Assembly (NCBI RefSeq): GCF_016406325.1
Contig: NZ_CP066370.1
Span: 3,906,001 to 3,970,000, forward strand
Direction of reading: 5' to 3'
DNA: 64,000 bases
Source of the DNA: Shewanella putrefaciens
Lineage (GTDB): Bacteria; Pseudomonadota; Gammaproteobacteria; Enterobacterales; Shewanellaceae
Shown here: one piece after another, positions 36,749 to 45,009 of the stretch
Layout: each line of letters opens with the position of its first letter
Position numbering within the stretch: position 1 is the first letter of the stretch
The notes under the pieces: generated by a model
The model's input: the letters and a program-made list of their open reading frames with translations, nothing else
Databases searched by the model: none
What the model was told of the DNA's origin: nothing
Made by a program: the position numbers and the translations under genes

Positions 36749-38233
36749 ATGTTCAACATTATTGCAGGCGTATTAACTCTATTCACGCTGGTGTTATTTG
36801 GCACAGCCGGATACTTAGTTGTACGAGCACTGCTTAAAAAATTCAATCAGGAGCAAGGAGCAAACATGGAATCGCCACAGGCTCAGTTACCCAATAACAA
36901 ACCAACATTGCATCCACTGGCTAAAAATACCACGCTACTCAAAGCCTTAACCATTGGCATATTATCAATTATTGCCTTGATCCCATTAGGGATCATTATG
37001 GATATGACCTCAGATCGCCAAGCCCTATACCATAGCGTGGTCGATGAAATTGGCCGCTCATGGGGTGAGCAGCAAACTCTCTCTGGTCCTGTGCTGGTGA
37101 TCCCTTACAGCTATTTTGTGCTGCAAGAAGAAGTCAGTAACGACGGCAAAACTCGCCATGAAGTGAAGCGTACCTATCAAGATGAGTTAGTGATCCTACC
37201 GAAAAAGCTCACCCTCGATTTAGACCTAAAACATGATTTCCGTACCCGCGGCATTTACCAATCCCTTGTATATAACGCAGCACTACGAGGTCAGGCCGAC
37301 TTCAGCCTTAACCGTTATGACATTCCTAACCTTATCGCCTTCGATAATAAAAATGCCCGTTTAGTTTTTGGAGTATCATCTAACCAAGCAATTGATAAAG
37401 TGGAGAAAATAGAAATTACAGGCGACTCCACTTTACTCTCTGGCTCACTGATGTCGGGTACAGGCTTAACCACAGGGGGCTTAGAAAAAGGCTTTAATCA
37501 AAGGCTTCAAGTCGGTGAAGCAAGTGATTTTAGTGTGAACTTTGCGATGACACTGCGCGGCTCACAATCGATTAGCGCCCTACCATTAGGTGAACAAACC
37601 CTGATCAATATCCAAGCGGATTGGCCACACCCGAGTTTTAAAGGCTTGCTCCCTGCAGAGCGCAAGATCAGCGCCAACGGATTTACTGCTAGTTGGAATA
37701 TCAGCCACTTAACCCGTAACTATCCACAAGAGTTTATTAAGAGCAGTCAATCGACGCTCACGGAAGTCGTGGCCAATGCCATGTTATTTGAACCTGTGAC
37801 TCATTACGGCAAGATAGAACGCTCAGTAAAATATGGCCTACTGTTTATCGTGCTGACTTTTATCATGTTGTTTATTTTCGAACTCGGTCAAAAAACTAGC
37901 CTAAGTACGATTCAATATGTTTTAGTCGGCAGTGCCATGGCCTTGTTCTACTTGTTATTGCTATCGTTATCTGAACATTTAGCCTTCTTACATGCTTATC
38001 TCATTGCCGCCTGTATTCCTGTGCTATCGGTATCCGCCTATGTGGGCAGCGCTACTGCGAGCATGAAGCGCGGTTCTATCGTTGGCTTAATGCTAGTGAG
38101 TTTGTACGCCGTGCTCTATTCGATACTGCAATTAGAAGATTACGCCCTATTGATGGGTACAGGTTTGCTGTTAGTCGTTCTGCTCATTTTAATGTTCGTG
38201 ACCAGACATCAAGCTAAAAATACGGCGCAATAA
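36749..38233 (+). CDS. creD: CreD family inner-membrane protein
   Basis: A 494-residue member of the CreD family, known in E. coli and Aeromonas as a CreBC-regulated envelope protein linked to colicin tolerance and beta-lactam response; its mechanism is unknown. One helix near residue 66 is followed by the family signature (IMDMTSDRQALYHSVVDEIGRSWGEQQTLSGPVLVIPY), a large periplasmic domain with DFRTRGIYQSLVYNA, and four to five helices at the C-terminus. The first 39 codons add an extra hydrophobic helix; an internal ATG at 36866 has AAGGAG 5 nt upstream and may be the true or a second start. No creBC genes lie beside it. Confidence 0.88.
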   Translation: MFNIIAGVLTLFTLVLFGTAGYLVVRALLKKFNQEQGANMESPQAQLPNNKPTLHPLAKNTTLLKALTIGILSIIALIPLGIIMDMTSDRQALYHSVVDEIGRSWGEQQTLSGPVLVIPYSYFVLQEEVSNDGKTRHEVKRTYQDELVILPKKLTLDLDLKHDFRTRGIYQSLVYNAALRGQADFSLNRYDIPNLIAFDNKNARLVFGVSSNQAIDKVEKIEITGDSTLLSGSLMSGTGLTTGGLEKGFNQRLQVGEASDFSVNFAMTLRGSQSISALPLGEQTLINIQADWPHPSFKGLLPAERKISANGFTASWNISHLTRNYPQEFIKSSQSTLTEVVANAMLFEPVTHYGKIERSVKYGLLFIVLTFIMLFIFELGQKTSLSTIQYVLVGSAMALFYLLLLSLSEHLAFLHAYLIAACIPVLSVSAYVGSATASMKRGSIVGLMLVSLYAVLYSILQLEDYALLMGTGLLLVVLLILMFVTRHQAKNTAQ

Positions 38234-38259
38234 CGCATCACAGATCCACCCTTGAAGAC

Positions 38260-38296
38260 TCCCGACAGCGCCACCTTTTGCTGTCGGGATTTTTTT
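38260..38296 (+). terminator. Intrinsic terminator after creD
   Basis: TCCCGACAGC and GCTGTCGGGA (10-bp stem) followed by seven T, about 25 nt beyond the creD stop. A textbook rho-independent terminator. Confidence 0.93.
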
Positions 38297-38326
38297 ATTG
38301 GCAAAGCCATGCTCACCTTGTAGCCT

Positions 38327-39136
38327 ATGGTGTTTTATAAAGAGGCTTTTATTTTGACTCATCGCGCCAATCTTTTCTGCCGTTTAGGCCTTGCTTGGTT
38401 ATTGCTGGCAACGATTCCTAGCTTATTATTACTGACGCAAAACCAACTGTTTCCGCTGATCGATCTGCATTCTACATTTGCCAGAATGTTATATTGGATT
38501 ACCACCACGGGCACCGCCCCCTATGGCGTGGCGACGGTCTTGTTTGTACTGGCGATAGCCTATCGTCTTATGCCTAAACCACTTTTTATCAGTCTATTTT
38601 TAGCGATTAGTATTAGCCAAGTCATAAGCTTGAGCCTCAGCCATACACTCAAATCTTTTTTTAAAGAACCTCGGCCTAATGTGGTTTTTCTCACTGAGCA
38701 AGCACTACCTATAGATGAACAGCTTTCACTTGATGCCTTCTATCAATTGGATAAACAGACGCGATCTAAAACAATCGCTAATGCACTCGATGGCTTAATC
38801 GCCACAGACCCCACGATGAAACTCGACTCGCGTATCCATCAACATTGGGAAGATGAAGTCGGTTACTCTTTTCCTTCTGGACACACTATCTTTGCTGCAA
38901 CACTGGTACTTACCGCCAGTTACTATTTGCTGTGTGCTGGCTTACCCATGTTTGCAATCCTGCTATTAGGTTGGGGATTATTAATGGGATTAAGCCGGAT
39001 GTTGCTCGGTATGCACTGGCCGCAAGATGTGCTCTTTTCTACCCTGTTAGCGGCAGTGATCAGTTGGGTCAGTGTACTATTGGTTGATAAATTACGGCCT
39101 CTATCAAGCTACGTAATTAAAGATGCGCACAAATAG
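38327..39136 (+). CDS. pgpB: PAP2-family membrane phosphatase (PgpB-like)
   Basis: Membrane lipid phosphatase. In E. coli PgpB acts on phosphatidylglycerophosphate and undecaprenyl pyrophosphate. The 269-residue frame has six hydrophobic helices and the three PAP2 motifs: KSFFKEPRPN, YSFPSGHT and SRMLLGMHWPQDV (catalytic His in each of the last two). ATG 38327 has no ribosome site; TTG 38354, with AGAGG 8 nt upstream, gives MTHRANLFCRLGLAW and is probably the real start. Expressed independently of creD because of the intervening terminator. Substrate is not determined by sequence. Confidence 0.85.
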   Translation: MVFYKEAFILTHRANLFCRLGLAWLLLATIPSLLLLTQNQLFPLIDLHSTFARMLYWITTTGTAPYGVATVLFVLAIAYRLMPKPLFISLFLAISISQVISLSLSHTLKSFFKEPRPNVVFLTEQALPIDEQLSLDAFYQLDKQTRSKTIANALDGLIATDPTMKLDSRIHQHWEDEVGYSFPSGHTIFAATLVLTASYYLLCAGLPMFAILLLGWGLLMGLSRMLLGMHWPQDVLFSTLLAAVISWVSVLLVDKLRPLSSYVIKDAHK

Positions 39137-39287
39137 CTAAGCCTAGAGCATGGTGAAGGGTTTTTGGCAAAGAATGATCAAAGAGTTGCCACAGCCAAGA
39201 GTTAATGCAATAACAGCTGGATTTTTAATCTATCAACACAATTGAACTGTTGCGATAAGGTAGGACTGATACTCAAGGGATATAAAC

Positions 39288-39313
39288 AGCAGCCTTAAGA
39301 GATTAAGGCTGCT
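39288..39313 (-). terminator. Hairpin after the Tim44-like gene
   Basis: AGCAGCCTTAA and TTAAGGCTGCT form an 11-bp stem with a 4-nt loop, 16 bp beyond the stop at 39330. U residues on the minus strand are interrupted, so efficiency is uncertain. Confidence 0.55.
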
Positions 39314-39329
39314 TTGAACACTGGGCTGA

Positions 39330-40205
39330 TTACTGTTCGATACCCACGATTAACCAAGGTGAGTTGGCGTGCGCTACGTTACGCTCCAAATGCCATACTT
39401 CCTTAATGTCCTCTTCTACACCTTCAACGGTATCGCGGTAGCGGCCGCTAAATTTAACACTCACTTCCGCAAGATTGGCAGTGTGCGTGGCGCGTACCAG
39501 TTCAGCATCCAAAAACATCACTTCTGTGTGTTGGTCGCCCACTAATTCGCGGCGTTGGTTGCTGAGTTCATTGAATAGTTCAATGGAAACATACTCTTGG
39601 ATTTTGCTTAGATCGTTTTCATTCCAAGCCAATTGTAGGGTTTTGTAATGACTGCGAGCGCCTTCCAAAAAGCCGGGTAAATCAAAACCCGCGGGTAAAT
39701 TAAAGGGCACATCGCTTGCCGCCTGGGCAAAACCATTACTGCCACTGTTGGCATTATTTGTCGCATTGCTGGCAAAACCTGTTTGCTCTGCTTGTTGGCG
39801 CTGAAAATTTGGATTTGGCTGGCCAGCCCCCGCATAGGCTGGTCTTGGCTGCGCACCCGCTTTTGAGGCCATCACAGTACGAACGATTTTGAATAGTACG
39901 AATGCCAGCAAACCGATAATCAAAATATCCATAAATTGAATATTTTCAAAACCTTCACCCATAAATAGCGCAGCCAATAAGCCACCTGCTAATAAACCGC
40001 CTAACATGCCACCCATCATACCTTTTTTGCCCGGCGCTCCCGCAGGCGCAGTCGTGGGTGTATTAGTCGCCGCCGGTTGAGCCGGAGCGGTTTGATGGTT
40101 TTTGCCGATAGACTTACTACCGCCGAATTTTTTCGCTTCAACGACAGGGCTAGTAACTAAACTAACCGCAAAAATCATCGCCAGCATAATAAATAACTTT
40201 TTCAT
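39330..40205 (-). CDS. Tim44-like domain membrane protein
   Basis: A 291-residue protein: signal-like N-terminus (MKKLFIMLAMIFAVSLVTSPVVEAKK), a Pro/Ala/Thr-rich linker, a Met/Gly-rich helix (GMMGGMLGGLLAGGLLAALF), a second helix (about 91-112, MDILIIGLLAFVLFKIVRTV), then after a Gln/Asn-rich linker a C-terminal Tim44/MBA1-like alpha-beta domain (about 175-290) with FLEGARSHYKTLQLAWNENDLSKIQEYVS and a closing VWHLERN. Bacterial members are inner-membrane proteins of uncertain function, some thought to aid membrane-protein assembly. It is a single gene here. Confidence 0.8.
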   Translation of the reverse strand: MKKLFIMLAMIFAVSLVTSPVVEAKKFGGSKSIGKNHQTAPAQPAATNTPTTAPAGAPGKKGMMGGMLGGLLAGGLLAALFMGEGFENIQFMDILIIGLLAFVLFKIVRTVMASKAGAQPRPAYAGAGQPNPNFQRQQAEQTGFASNATNNANSGSNGFAQAASDVPFNLPAGFDLPGFLEGARSHYKTLQLAWNENDLSKIQEYVSIELFNELSNQRRELVGDQHTEVMFLDAELVRATHTANLAEVSVKFSGRYRDTVEGVEEDIKEVWHLERNVAHANSPWLIVGIEQ

Positions 40206-40651
40206 TTATAGGATCTTGTTCGTGTAATCTGAGGTGCCGCCATAATAGCGGGATGACATTATATGTCAATTAGCAAAAGAGGAGGCTGGCAGTCCTGTGC
40301 ATATTTAGTGGTTTAGATTAAGCACAGTCATTCCAGTGACACGCCAACTTTGGTTTGAAAATAAATCATCCCTGAGGGTTCGACCGTGACACCAGCAGCA
40401 CACGGAACTGCGAATGCCGCGATCACATGGATGTGAAAGAGCGGCCATGCCGCCAACGGTCACTTAGATGCCAGTGCTTAATCCCGTTAACTATCGTGTA
40501 TCCTGATAGCCAGAACTCCCCTAACCGAAGTCCAATACCCTGACATAGGCAACCATCTCAGCAGTCATATCTTTGAATCAAGATTTAGAATAATCGCCAT
40601 GAAGAAAAGATGATTATGTTTCTATTCTTATAGATAAATCTGTACGATTAA
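40206..40651. other. Intergenic segment, possible Shewanella dispersed repeat
   Basis: No gene seen. The part at about 40370-40480 is richer in G+C than its surroundings and reads on the minus strand as a short Cys/Trp/His-rich frame (HPCDRGIRSSVCCWCHGRTL) of a kind I associate from memory with spurious small ORFs in repeated intergenic DNA of Shewanella. It also contains TCACATGGATGTGA, a 14-bp palindrome. It borders the AT-rich immunity-gene insert. Confidence 0.35.
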
Positions 40652-41170
40652 TTAGTCAAATCTTAAAATAAATGCCATTGAAAGTGGTGCATCGTTTATT
40701 AATTTTGCAGAAGAGTTTTCTATTTCTTCAGACTCATTGTCGTCAGTAACTGAAACAAAACACACTGTCGAATTTAACTCAATAGGCAGTTCTCTTTTTA
40801 TTCTGACCAGTACATTTGATAATGTCTGAATGAGTTCACTCTTAAACTTTGCAAAGTTTATTTCTCGAGATGAGTCCTCTCGAAGCATCTTACTTATTTT
40901 GGAGAAGGCTCCCGCATTATATCCATCGTAAAACCACTCAGATACTGCCCATCTATAGTAATTTTCACACTCTATGCTCTGCTCTTCTTCATCAGCGAGA
41001 ATACTTTTAAGCTTCTCCTCAGAGCTAGCACTTAATGATACCGACATAGCACTACTGTCAGTGTAAAGAGATACCGCATAGAATGTCTCATCTTTGTTTT
41101 CTAACAATAACATCTTGATTGTATCGTATGTAGTTTCAAAGCATTTTTCTTCTAACTCAATCCAGTCCAT
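40652..41170 (-). CDS. DUF4303-type protein, probable immunity protein
   Basis: A 172-residue, acidic, cytoplasmic protein without signal or membrane helices. The pattern ETFYAVSLYTDSSAMSVSLSASSEEKL followed by YYRWAVSEWFYDGYNAGAFSKIS matches what I know of the DUF4303 family, often found in polymorphic-toxin immunity neighbourhoods. AAGGAG about 6 nt upstream supports the ATG at 41170. It follows the next gene upstream by 47 bp on the same strand, and both are visibly richer in A+T than the flanking genes, suggesting joint acquisition. No toxin gene is adjacent. Function is inferred from family context only. Confidence 0.65.
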   Translation of the reverse strand: MDWIELEEKCFETTYDTIKMLLLENKDETFYAVSLYTDSSAMSVSLSASSEEKLKSILADEEEQSIECENYYRWAVSEWFYDGYNAGAFSKISKMLREDSSREINFAKFKSELIQTLSNVLVRIKRELPIELNSTVCFVSVTDDNESEEIENSSAKLINDAPLSMAFILRFD

Positions 41171-41217
41171 TAATAACTCCTTGCACTTAGCTTCAATATT
41201 TTCATTTTATGAGGCAC

Positions 41218-41838
41218 TCAGTCCCATGCAGAATAATGATAATATTCATTTATCTCCTTAAAACTCACACCCGTTAAACCAAGAGCTTCGTACTCATTTT
41301 TAAACTGAATAGAACATACAGAAGCCGCTATCTCGTTACAAAAGAATAAATGTTCACAAATATTATTCTTTATTTTAAATTTATCGATAGACTCATAATA
41401 TGTCTTCTTTAACCCACGTTCCTCTTGCGTGTTCAATTTTCCAGAATCTAAATCAATCGAGATAGTATAAATGGACTCATCCTTATCTAAGATAGATAAA
41501 TAACTTAATGGAAAAAATAAAAAATACTTTTTCTGCGGCCTAACTCCTCGATACAGGTTAATATCGACAGGAATACGAATACACTTAACATTTAATTTTT
41601 CACACAAGCATAACATTTCATTAGAAACTAAATTTTCATCAACCAAATAATCACCATTCAGTTGATATGCTTTTGCTTTAAGAGAATAAGCAGTTAAAAA
41701 ATCATCCTCACACGGTGGTGAGTCATAAATCTCATAGTCAGGTAACTCAGGAGTCCAATTTTTATCCATAAAATACGGTATTCCCTTACCATCAGGATCT
41801 GATTGCACAATAAAAAATGCCTGTGGATTTATACTCAT
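41218..41838 (-). CDS. Putative immunity protein (Imm11/Imm43-like)
   Basis: A 206-residue soluble protein, AT-rich gene. The order of features (N-terminal FFIVQSDPDGKGIPYFMD, middle DENLVSNEMLCLCEKLNV, then YFLFFPLSYLSILDKDESIY, and C-terminal EHLFFCNEIAASVCSIQFKN with GLTGVSFKEI) resembles immunity proteins of the Imm11/Imm43 type as I recall them; I cannot separate the two families by eye. It probably heads a two-gene transcript with the DUF4303 gene. An orphan immunity set with no cognate toxin in the window. Confidence 0.55.
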   Translation of the reverse strand: MSINPQAFFIVQSDPDGKGIPYFMDKNWTPELPDYEIYDSPPCEDDFLTAYSLKAKAYQLNGDYLVDENLVSNEMLCLCEKLNVKCIRIPVDINLYRGVRPQKKYFLFFPLSYLSILDKDESIYTISIDLDSGKLNTQEERGLKKTYYESIDKFKIKNNICEHLFFCNEIAASVCSIQFKNEYEALGLTGVSFKEINEYYHYSAWD

Positions 41839-41905
41839 AATAACTACCCTGTAATAGGTTAAAATTTTAATGTCCCTGAGAAAGCATTAGCACAAACTTA
41901 GATTG

Positions 41906-42013
41906 CCAAAAAGCTGGATCCCCGCTCAAATGCAGTGCGGGGATGACGATGCTTAATCAAACTTCAGTTACCCAAAAGCTGGATCCCCGCTCAAAAGCAC
42001 TGCGGGGATGATG
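41906..42013. repeat. Two copies of a hairpin-forming intergenic repeat
   Basis: Copies at 41906-41947 and 41972-42013, about 65 bp apart, each containing CAAAAAGCTGGATCCCCGCT or its one-base-shorter form, and arms TCCCCGC and GCGGGGA around an 11-13-nt loop. They have the form of REP-like palindromic elements. Placed between convergent-free ends of the immunity genes and the aminotransferase, they may also terminate the latter. Confidence 0.7.
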
Positions 42014-42023
42014 GTTCAGTCGC

Positions 42024-43160
42024 TTAGCTCAAGACCTCTTCTAATGCCTTGAGGCATAAGGCGACATTTTCGCGGCGAGCACCGAAGCCCATAAGGCCGA
42101 TGCGCCATGCTTTACCCGCAAGGGCGCCAAGGCCTGCGCCGATTTCGAGGTTGTAATCCTTCAGCAAACGAGTGCGCACCGCGGCATCATCGACGCCAGC
42201 GGGGATATAGACTGCGTTAAGTTGTGGCAGACGCGAATCTTCGGCAACCACAAAGTTTAGCCCTAATTTTTCCAGCCCAGCACGTAGCACTAAGTGCATG
42301 TCATGATGGCGTTGCCACGCATTTTCTAAACCTTCGGCCGCTAACATACGCAGGGATTCATGCAGTGCATAAAGCGCATTCACTGGCGCAGTGTGATGGT
42401 AACTACGTTTGCCGCCCGCGCTGGTCCAATAGGCCATCACTAAGCTTTGATCGAGGAACCAACTTTGCACTGGGGTCTTGCGATTCTTGAGTTTTTCGAC
42501 GGCTGCAGGCGAGAAAGACACTGGCGATAAACCCGGTACACAGGAGAGGCATTTTTGACTGCCGGAATAAATGGCATCTATGCCCCATTCATCGACTCTT
42601 AACTCGACGCCACCAAGGGAAGTGACCGCATCAACTATGCTCAAGCAACCATAGGTTTTGGCTAATGCGCACAAGGTTTTGGCATCGGACAAGGCGCCAG
42701 TAGAAGTTTCGGCGTGCACAAAGGCTAAAAATTTGGCATCGGGATTGGCTTTCAGTGCCGCTTCTACTGCGGCTGGATCGACAGGAGTGCCCCACTCATT
42801 GTCCACCAGCACGGCAATCGCGCCCATACGCTCGACGTTTTGGCGCATACGCTCACCAAACACACCGTTACGGCAGACAATCACCTTCTCACCCGGCTCG
42901 ACTAAATTAACGAAACAGGTTTCCATGCCCGCACTGCCCGGCGCTGATACCGCCATGGTCATTTCGTTTTTAGTTTGGAAGGCGTATTGGATCAGGCTCT
43001 TAAGCTCATCCATCATGCCCACAAACAGCGGATCTAAATGACCGACCGTCGGTCTGGACTGCGCCGCAAGCACTTCGGGATAAACATCCGATGGGCCTGG
43101 GCCCATTAAAATACGGCGAGGAGGATTAAAAGCGGTAAAACGCGGTGCTGGTAACATCAT
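42024..43160 (-). CDS. PLP-dependent alanine-glyoxylate / serine-pyruvate aminotransferase family protein
   Basis: A class V aminotransferase of 378 residues. N-terminal LMGPGPSDVYPEVLAAQSRPTVGHLDP is typical of AGXT-type enzymes; the PLP lysine is in SGSQKCLSCVPGLSP, preceded by IVDAVTSLGG (the PLP-nitrogen Asp). The exact amino donor is not set by the motifs. AAGGAG lies just upstream of a double ATG (43160, 43157). It lies downstream of the ilv operon but is separated by a terminator, so it has its own transcription. Confidence 0.88.
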   Translation of the reverse strand: MMLPAPRFTAFNPPRRILMGPGPSDVYPEVLAAQSRPTVGHLDPLFVGMMDELKSLIQYAFQTKNEMTMAVSAPGSAGMETCFVNLVEPGEKVIVCRNGVFGERMRQNVERMGAIAVLVDNEWGTPVDPAAVEAALKANPDAKFLAFVHAETSTGALSDAKTLCALAKTYGCLSIVDAVTSLGGVELRVDEWGIDAIYSGSQKCLSCVPGLSPVSFSPAAVEKLKNRKTPVQSWFLDQSLVMAYWTSAGGKRSYHHTAPVNALYALHESLRMLAAEGLENAWQRHHDMHLVLRAGLEKLGLNFVVAEDSRLPQLNAVYIPAGVDDAAVRTRLLKDYNLEIGAGLGALAGKAWRIGLMGFGARRENVALCLKALEEVLS

Positions 43161-43325
43161 GTCTCCTTAATGCGTGTAGGTCGAGGTCTAGATATTAATT
43201 CGTTATTCATTAGCCATTCTGCTTTAAAAACCCGCGAGTTAACCATCAGCGGATTAAGTCAGCGACTTAACAGTGGCGCGCTAATCGGCGGCTAGAGTAT
43301 TAAGTCTACAAAACTACCACAAAAA

Positions 43326-43343
43326 GGAGCGCCTGTGCGCTCC
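43326..43343 (-). terminator. Terminator of the ilvGMDA operon
   Basis: On the minus strand GGAGCGC, ACAG, GCGCTCC then TTTTT: a 7-bp GC-rich stem with U tract, about 55 bp beyond the ilvA stop. Confidence 0.85.
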
Positions 43344-43397
43344 TCCTTTAGCCTTAGTTGTGTTAGTCATAACTATCACGCGCATGGTGCGCTAAGG

Positions 43398-45008
43398 TTA
43401 TAACGCCTTGTTACCGTTACCCGCATTTAAAAACAGCTGATAGGCAGGACTTTGGGTTTCCTCTTGATAGACAAAACCCAATTCAGTTAAAAACTGTTGG
43501 AACGGCAAGGCATCACTCGCGGGCACTTCAAACCCCGCCAGCACTCGGCCAAAAGCCGCGCCGTGGTTGCGATAATGGAACAAGCTAATGTTCCATTTAC
43601 TCTGCAATGTGGTTAAAAACTTCAGCAGCGCACCGGGATGTTCGGGGAACTCGAAGCTAAACAAACGCTCTTCTAAAGGCTCTGGTGGATGACCGCCGAC
43701 CATATAACGCACATGCAATTTCGCGGTTTCATCACCGGATAAATCCTGCACTTCGAAGCCATTGGCCTCTAAGGTAGCAATGATTTGTTCTAGCTCACCT
43801 TGGCCTCGGCTTAAGCGAATGCCGGCAAACACCACGGCAAGATCGCGACTGCTGAAACGATAGTTAAACTCTGTCATCACCCGCTTATCGAGCAACTCAC
43901 AGAATGTTAAGAAACTTCCCGGACGCTCAGGGACTTTCACCGCCAGTACCGCTTCTTTTTGCTCACCGAGTTCGCAGCGTTCCGACACATAACGCAGACT
44001 GTGGAAATTCACATTCGCGCCACTGAGAATCGCGGCGACTTTTTCACCATTGCCGCAATCTCCACTGGCATTGGTGCTGACGTATTTTTTAAGCCCAGCC
44101 AAGGACAAGGCCCCTGCGGGTTCGGCGATCGCACGGGTGTCTTCGAAGATATCTTTCACCGCGGCGCAGATTTCATCCGAGGTGACAGTCACCACTTCAT
44201 CGACATAGAGTTTCGCGACTCGAAACGGCTCAGTGCCGATACGTTTAACCGCCACGCCATCGGCAAATAAACCGACTTGCGCCAGTGTCACGGGCTCGCC
44301 CGCTTCCATCGCCGCTTTCAAACAGGCCGCGTCTTCTGGCTCGACGCCGACAATTTTCACCTGCGGCATCACCGCCTTGTAATAGGCAGCGATCCCCGCG
44401 ATGAGCCCGCCACCGCCCACGGGCACAAATACCACTTCGAGATCGCGCTGCTGCTGCAACATCTCTTGGGCGATAGTGCCTTGGCCTGCGATCACGGCTT
44501 CATCATCGAAGGGCGCGATATAGACTCGGCCCTCTTCTTTGGCCATCGCCATCGCAAAGCCATTGGCTTGATCGAAGGCTTGGCCGTGCAATACCACGTT
44601 GCCACCTAAACGGCGCACCGCATCGACTTTAATATCGGGCGTCGTCTCGGGCATCACAATCACAGCATCCACACCGCGACTCGCCGCCGACATCGCCACA
44701 CCCTGAGCATGATTGCCTGCCGAAGCACACACCACGCCGCGCTGGCATTCTTCTTTCGTCAGTTGGGCGATACGGTTATAGGCACCGCGTAACTTGAAGG
44801 AATGCACTGGCTGCATATCTTCGCGCTTCAAAAATACCTGACAACCTAAACGCGCCGATAACTTGTTCATGCTGGAAAGCGGCGTCACCTTCGCTATGTC
44901 ATACACGGATGACAACAGGATTTTTTGCAGATAGCTTTGTGCCAACTGAAAATGGGCTAAATCGGTCCTAGCTTGCGATGCTGTAGACATAGAGGCAAGT
45001 GGCAACAT
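43398..45008 (-). CDS. ilvA: Threonine ammonia-lyase (biosynthetic threonine deaminase)
   Basis: First step of isoleucine synthesis: threonine to 2-oxobutyrate, inhibited by isoleucine. GGAGG 6 nt before ATG 45008 sets the start, one base after the ilvD stop, giving 536 residues. A longer open frame reaching into ilvD is spurious. The PLP lysine is K72 in VHSFKLRGAYN, and GGGGLIAG binds the cofactor phosphate. Two C-terminal ACT-like regulatory domains follow (about 345-425 and 440-520: VPERPGSFLTFCELL and FPEHPGALLKFL), the biosynthetic type. Last gene of the operon. Confidence 0.95.
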   Translation of the reverse strand: MLPLASMSTASQARTDLAHFQLAQSYLQKILLSSVYDIAKVTPLSSMNKLSARLGCQVFLKREDMQPVHSFKLRGAYNRIAQLTKEECQRGVVCASAGNHAQGVAMSAASRGVDAVIVMPETTPDIKVDAVRRLGGNVVLHGQAFDQANGFAMAMAKEEGRVYIAPFDDEAVIAGQGTIAQEMLQQQRDLEVVFVPVGGGGLIAGIAAYYKAVMPQVKIVGVEPEDAACLKAAMEAGEPVTLAQVGLFADGVAVKRIGTEPFRVAKLYVDEVVTVTSDEICAAVKDIFEDTRAIAEPAGALSLAGLKKYVSTNASGDCGNGEKVAAILSGANVNFHSLRYVSERCELGEQKEAVLAVKVPERPGSFLTFCELLDKRVMTEFNYRFSSRDLAVVFAGIRLSRGQGELEQIIATLEANGFEVQDLSGDETAKLHVRYMVGGHPPEPLEERLFSFEFPEHPGALLKFLTTLQSKWNISLFHYRNHGAAFGRVLAGFEVPASDALPFQQFLTELGFVYQEETQSPAYQLFLNAGNGNKAL

Positions 45009-45009
45009 A

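Noticed and set aside
43959..44609. Plus-strand ORFs of 103-110 codons opposite ilvA
   Set aside because: They are antisense to a well-supported ilvA and show no recognisable protein features.
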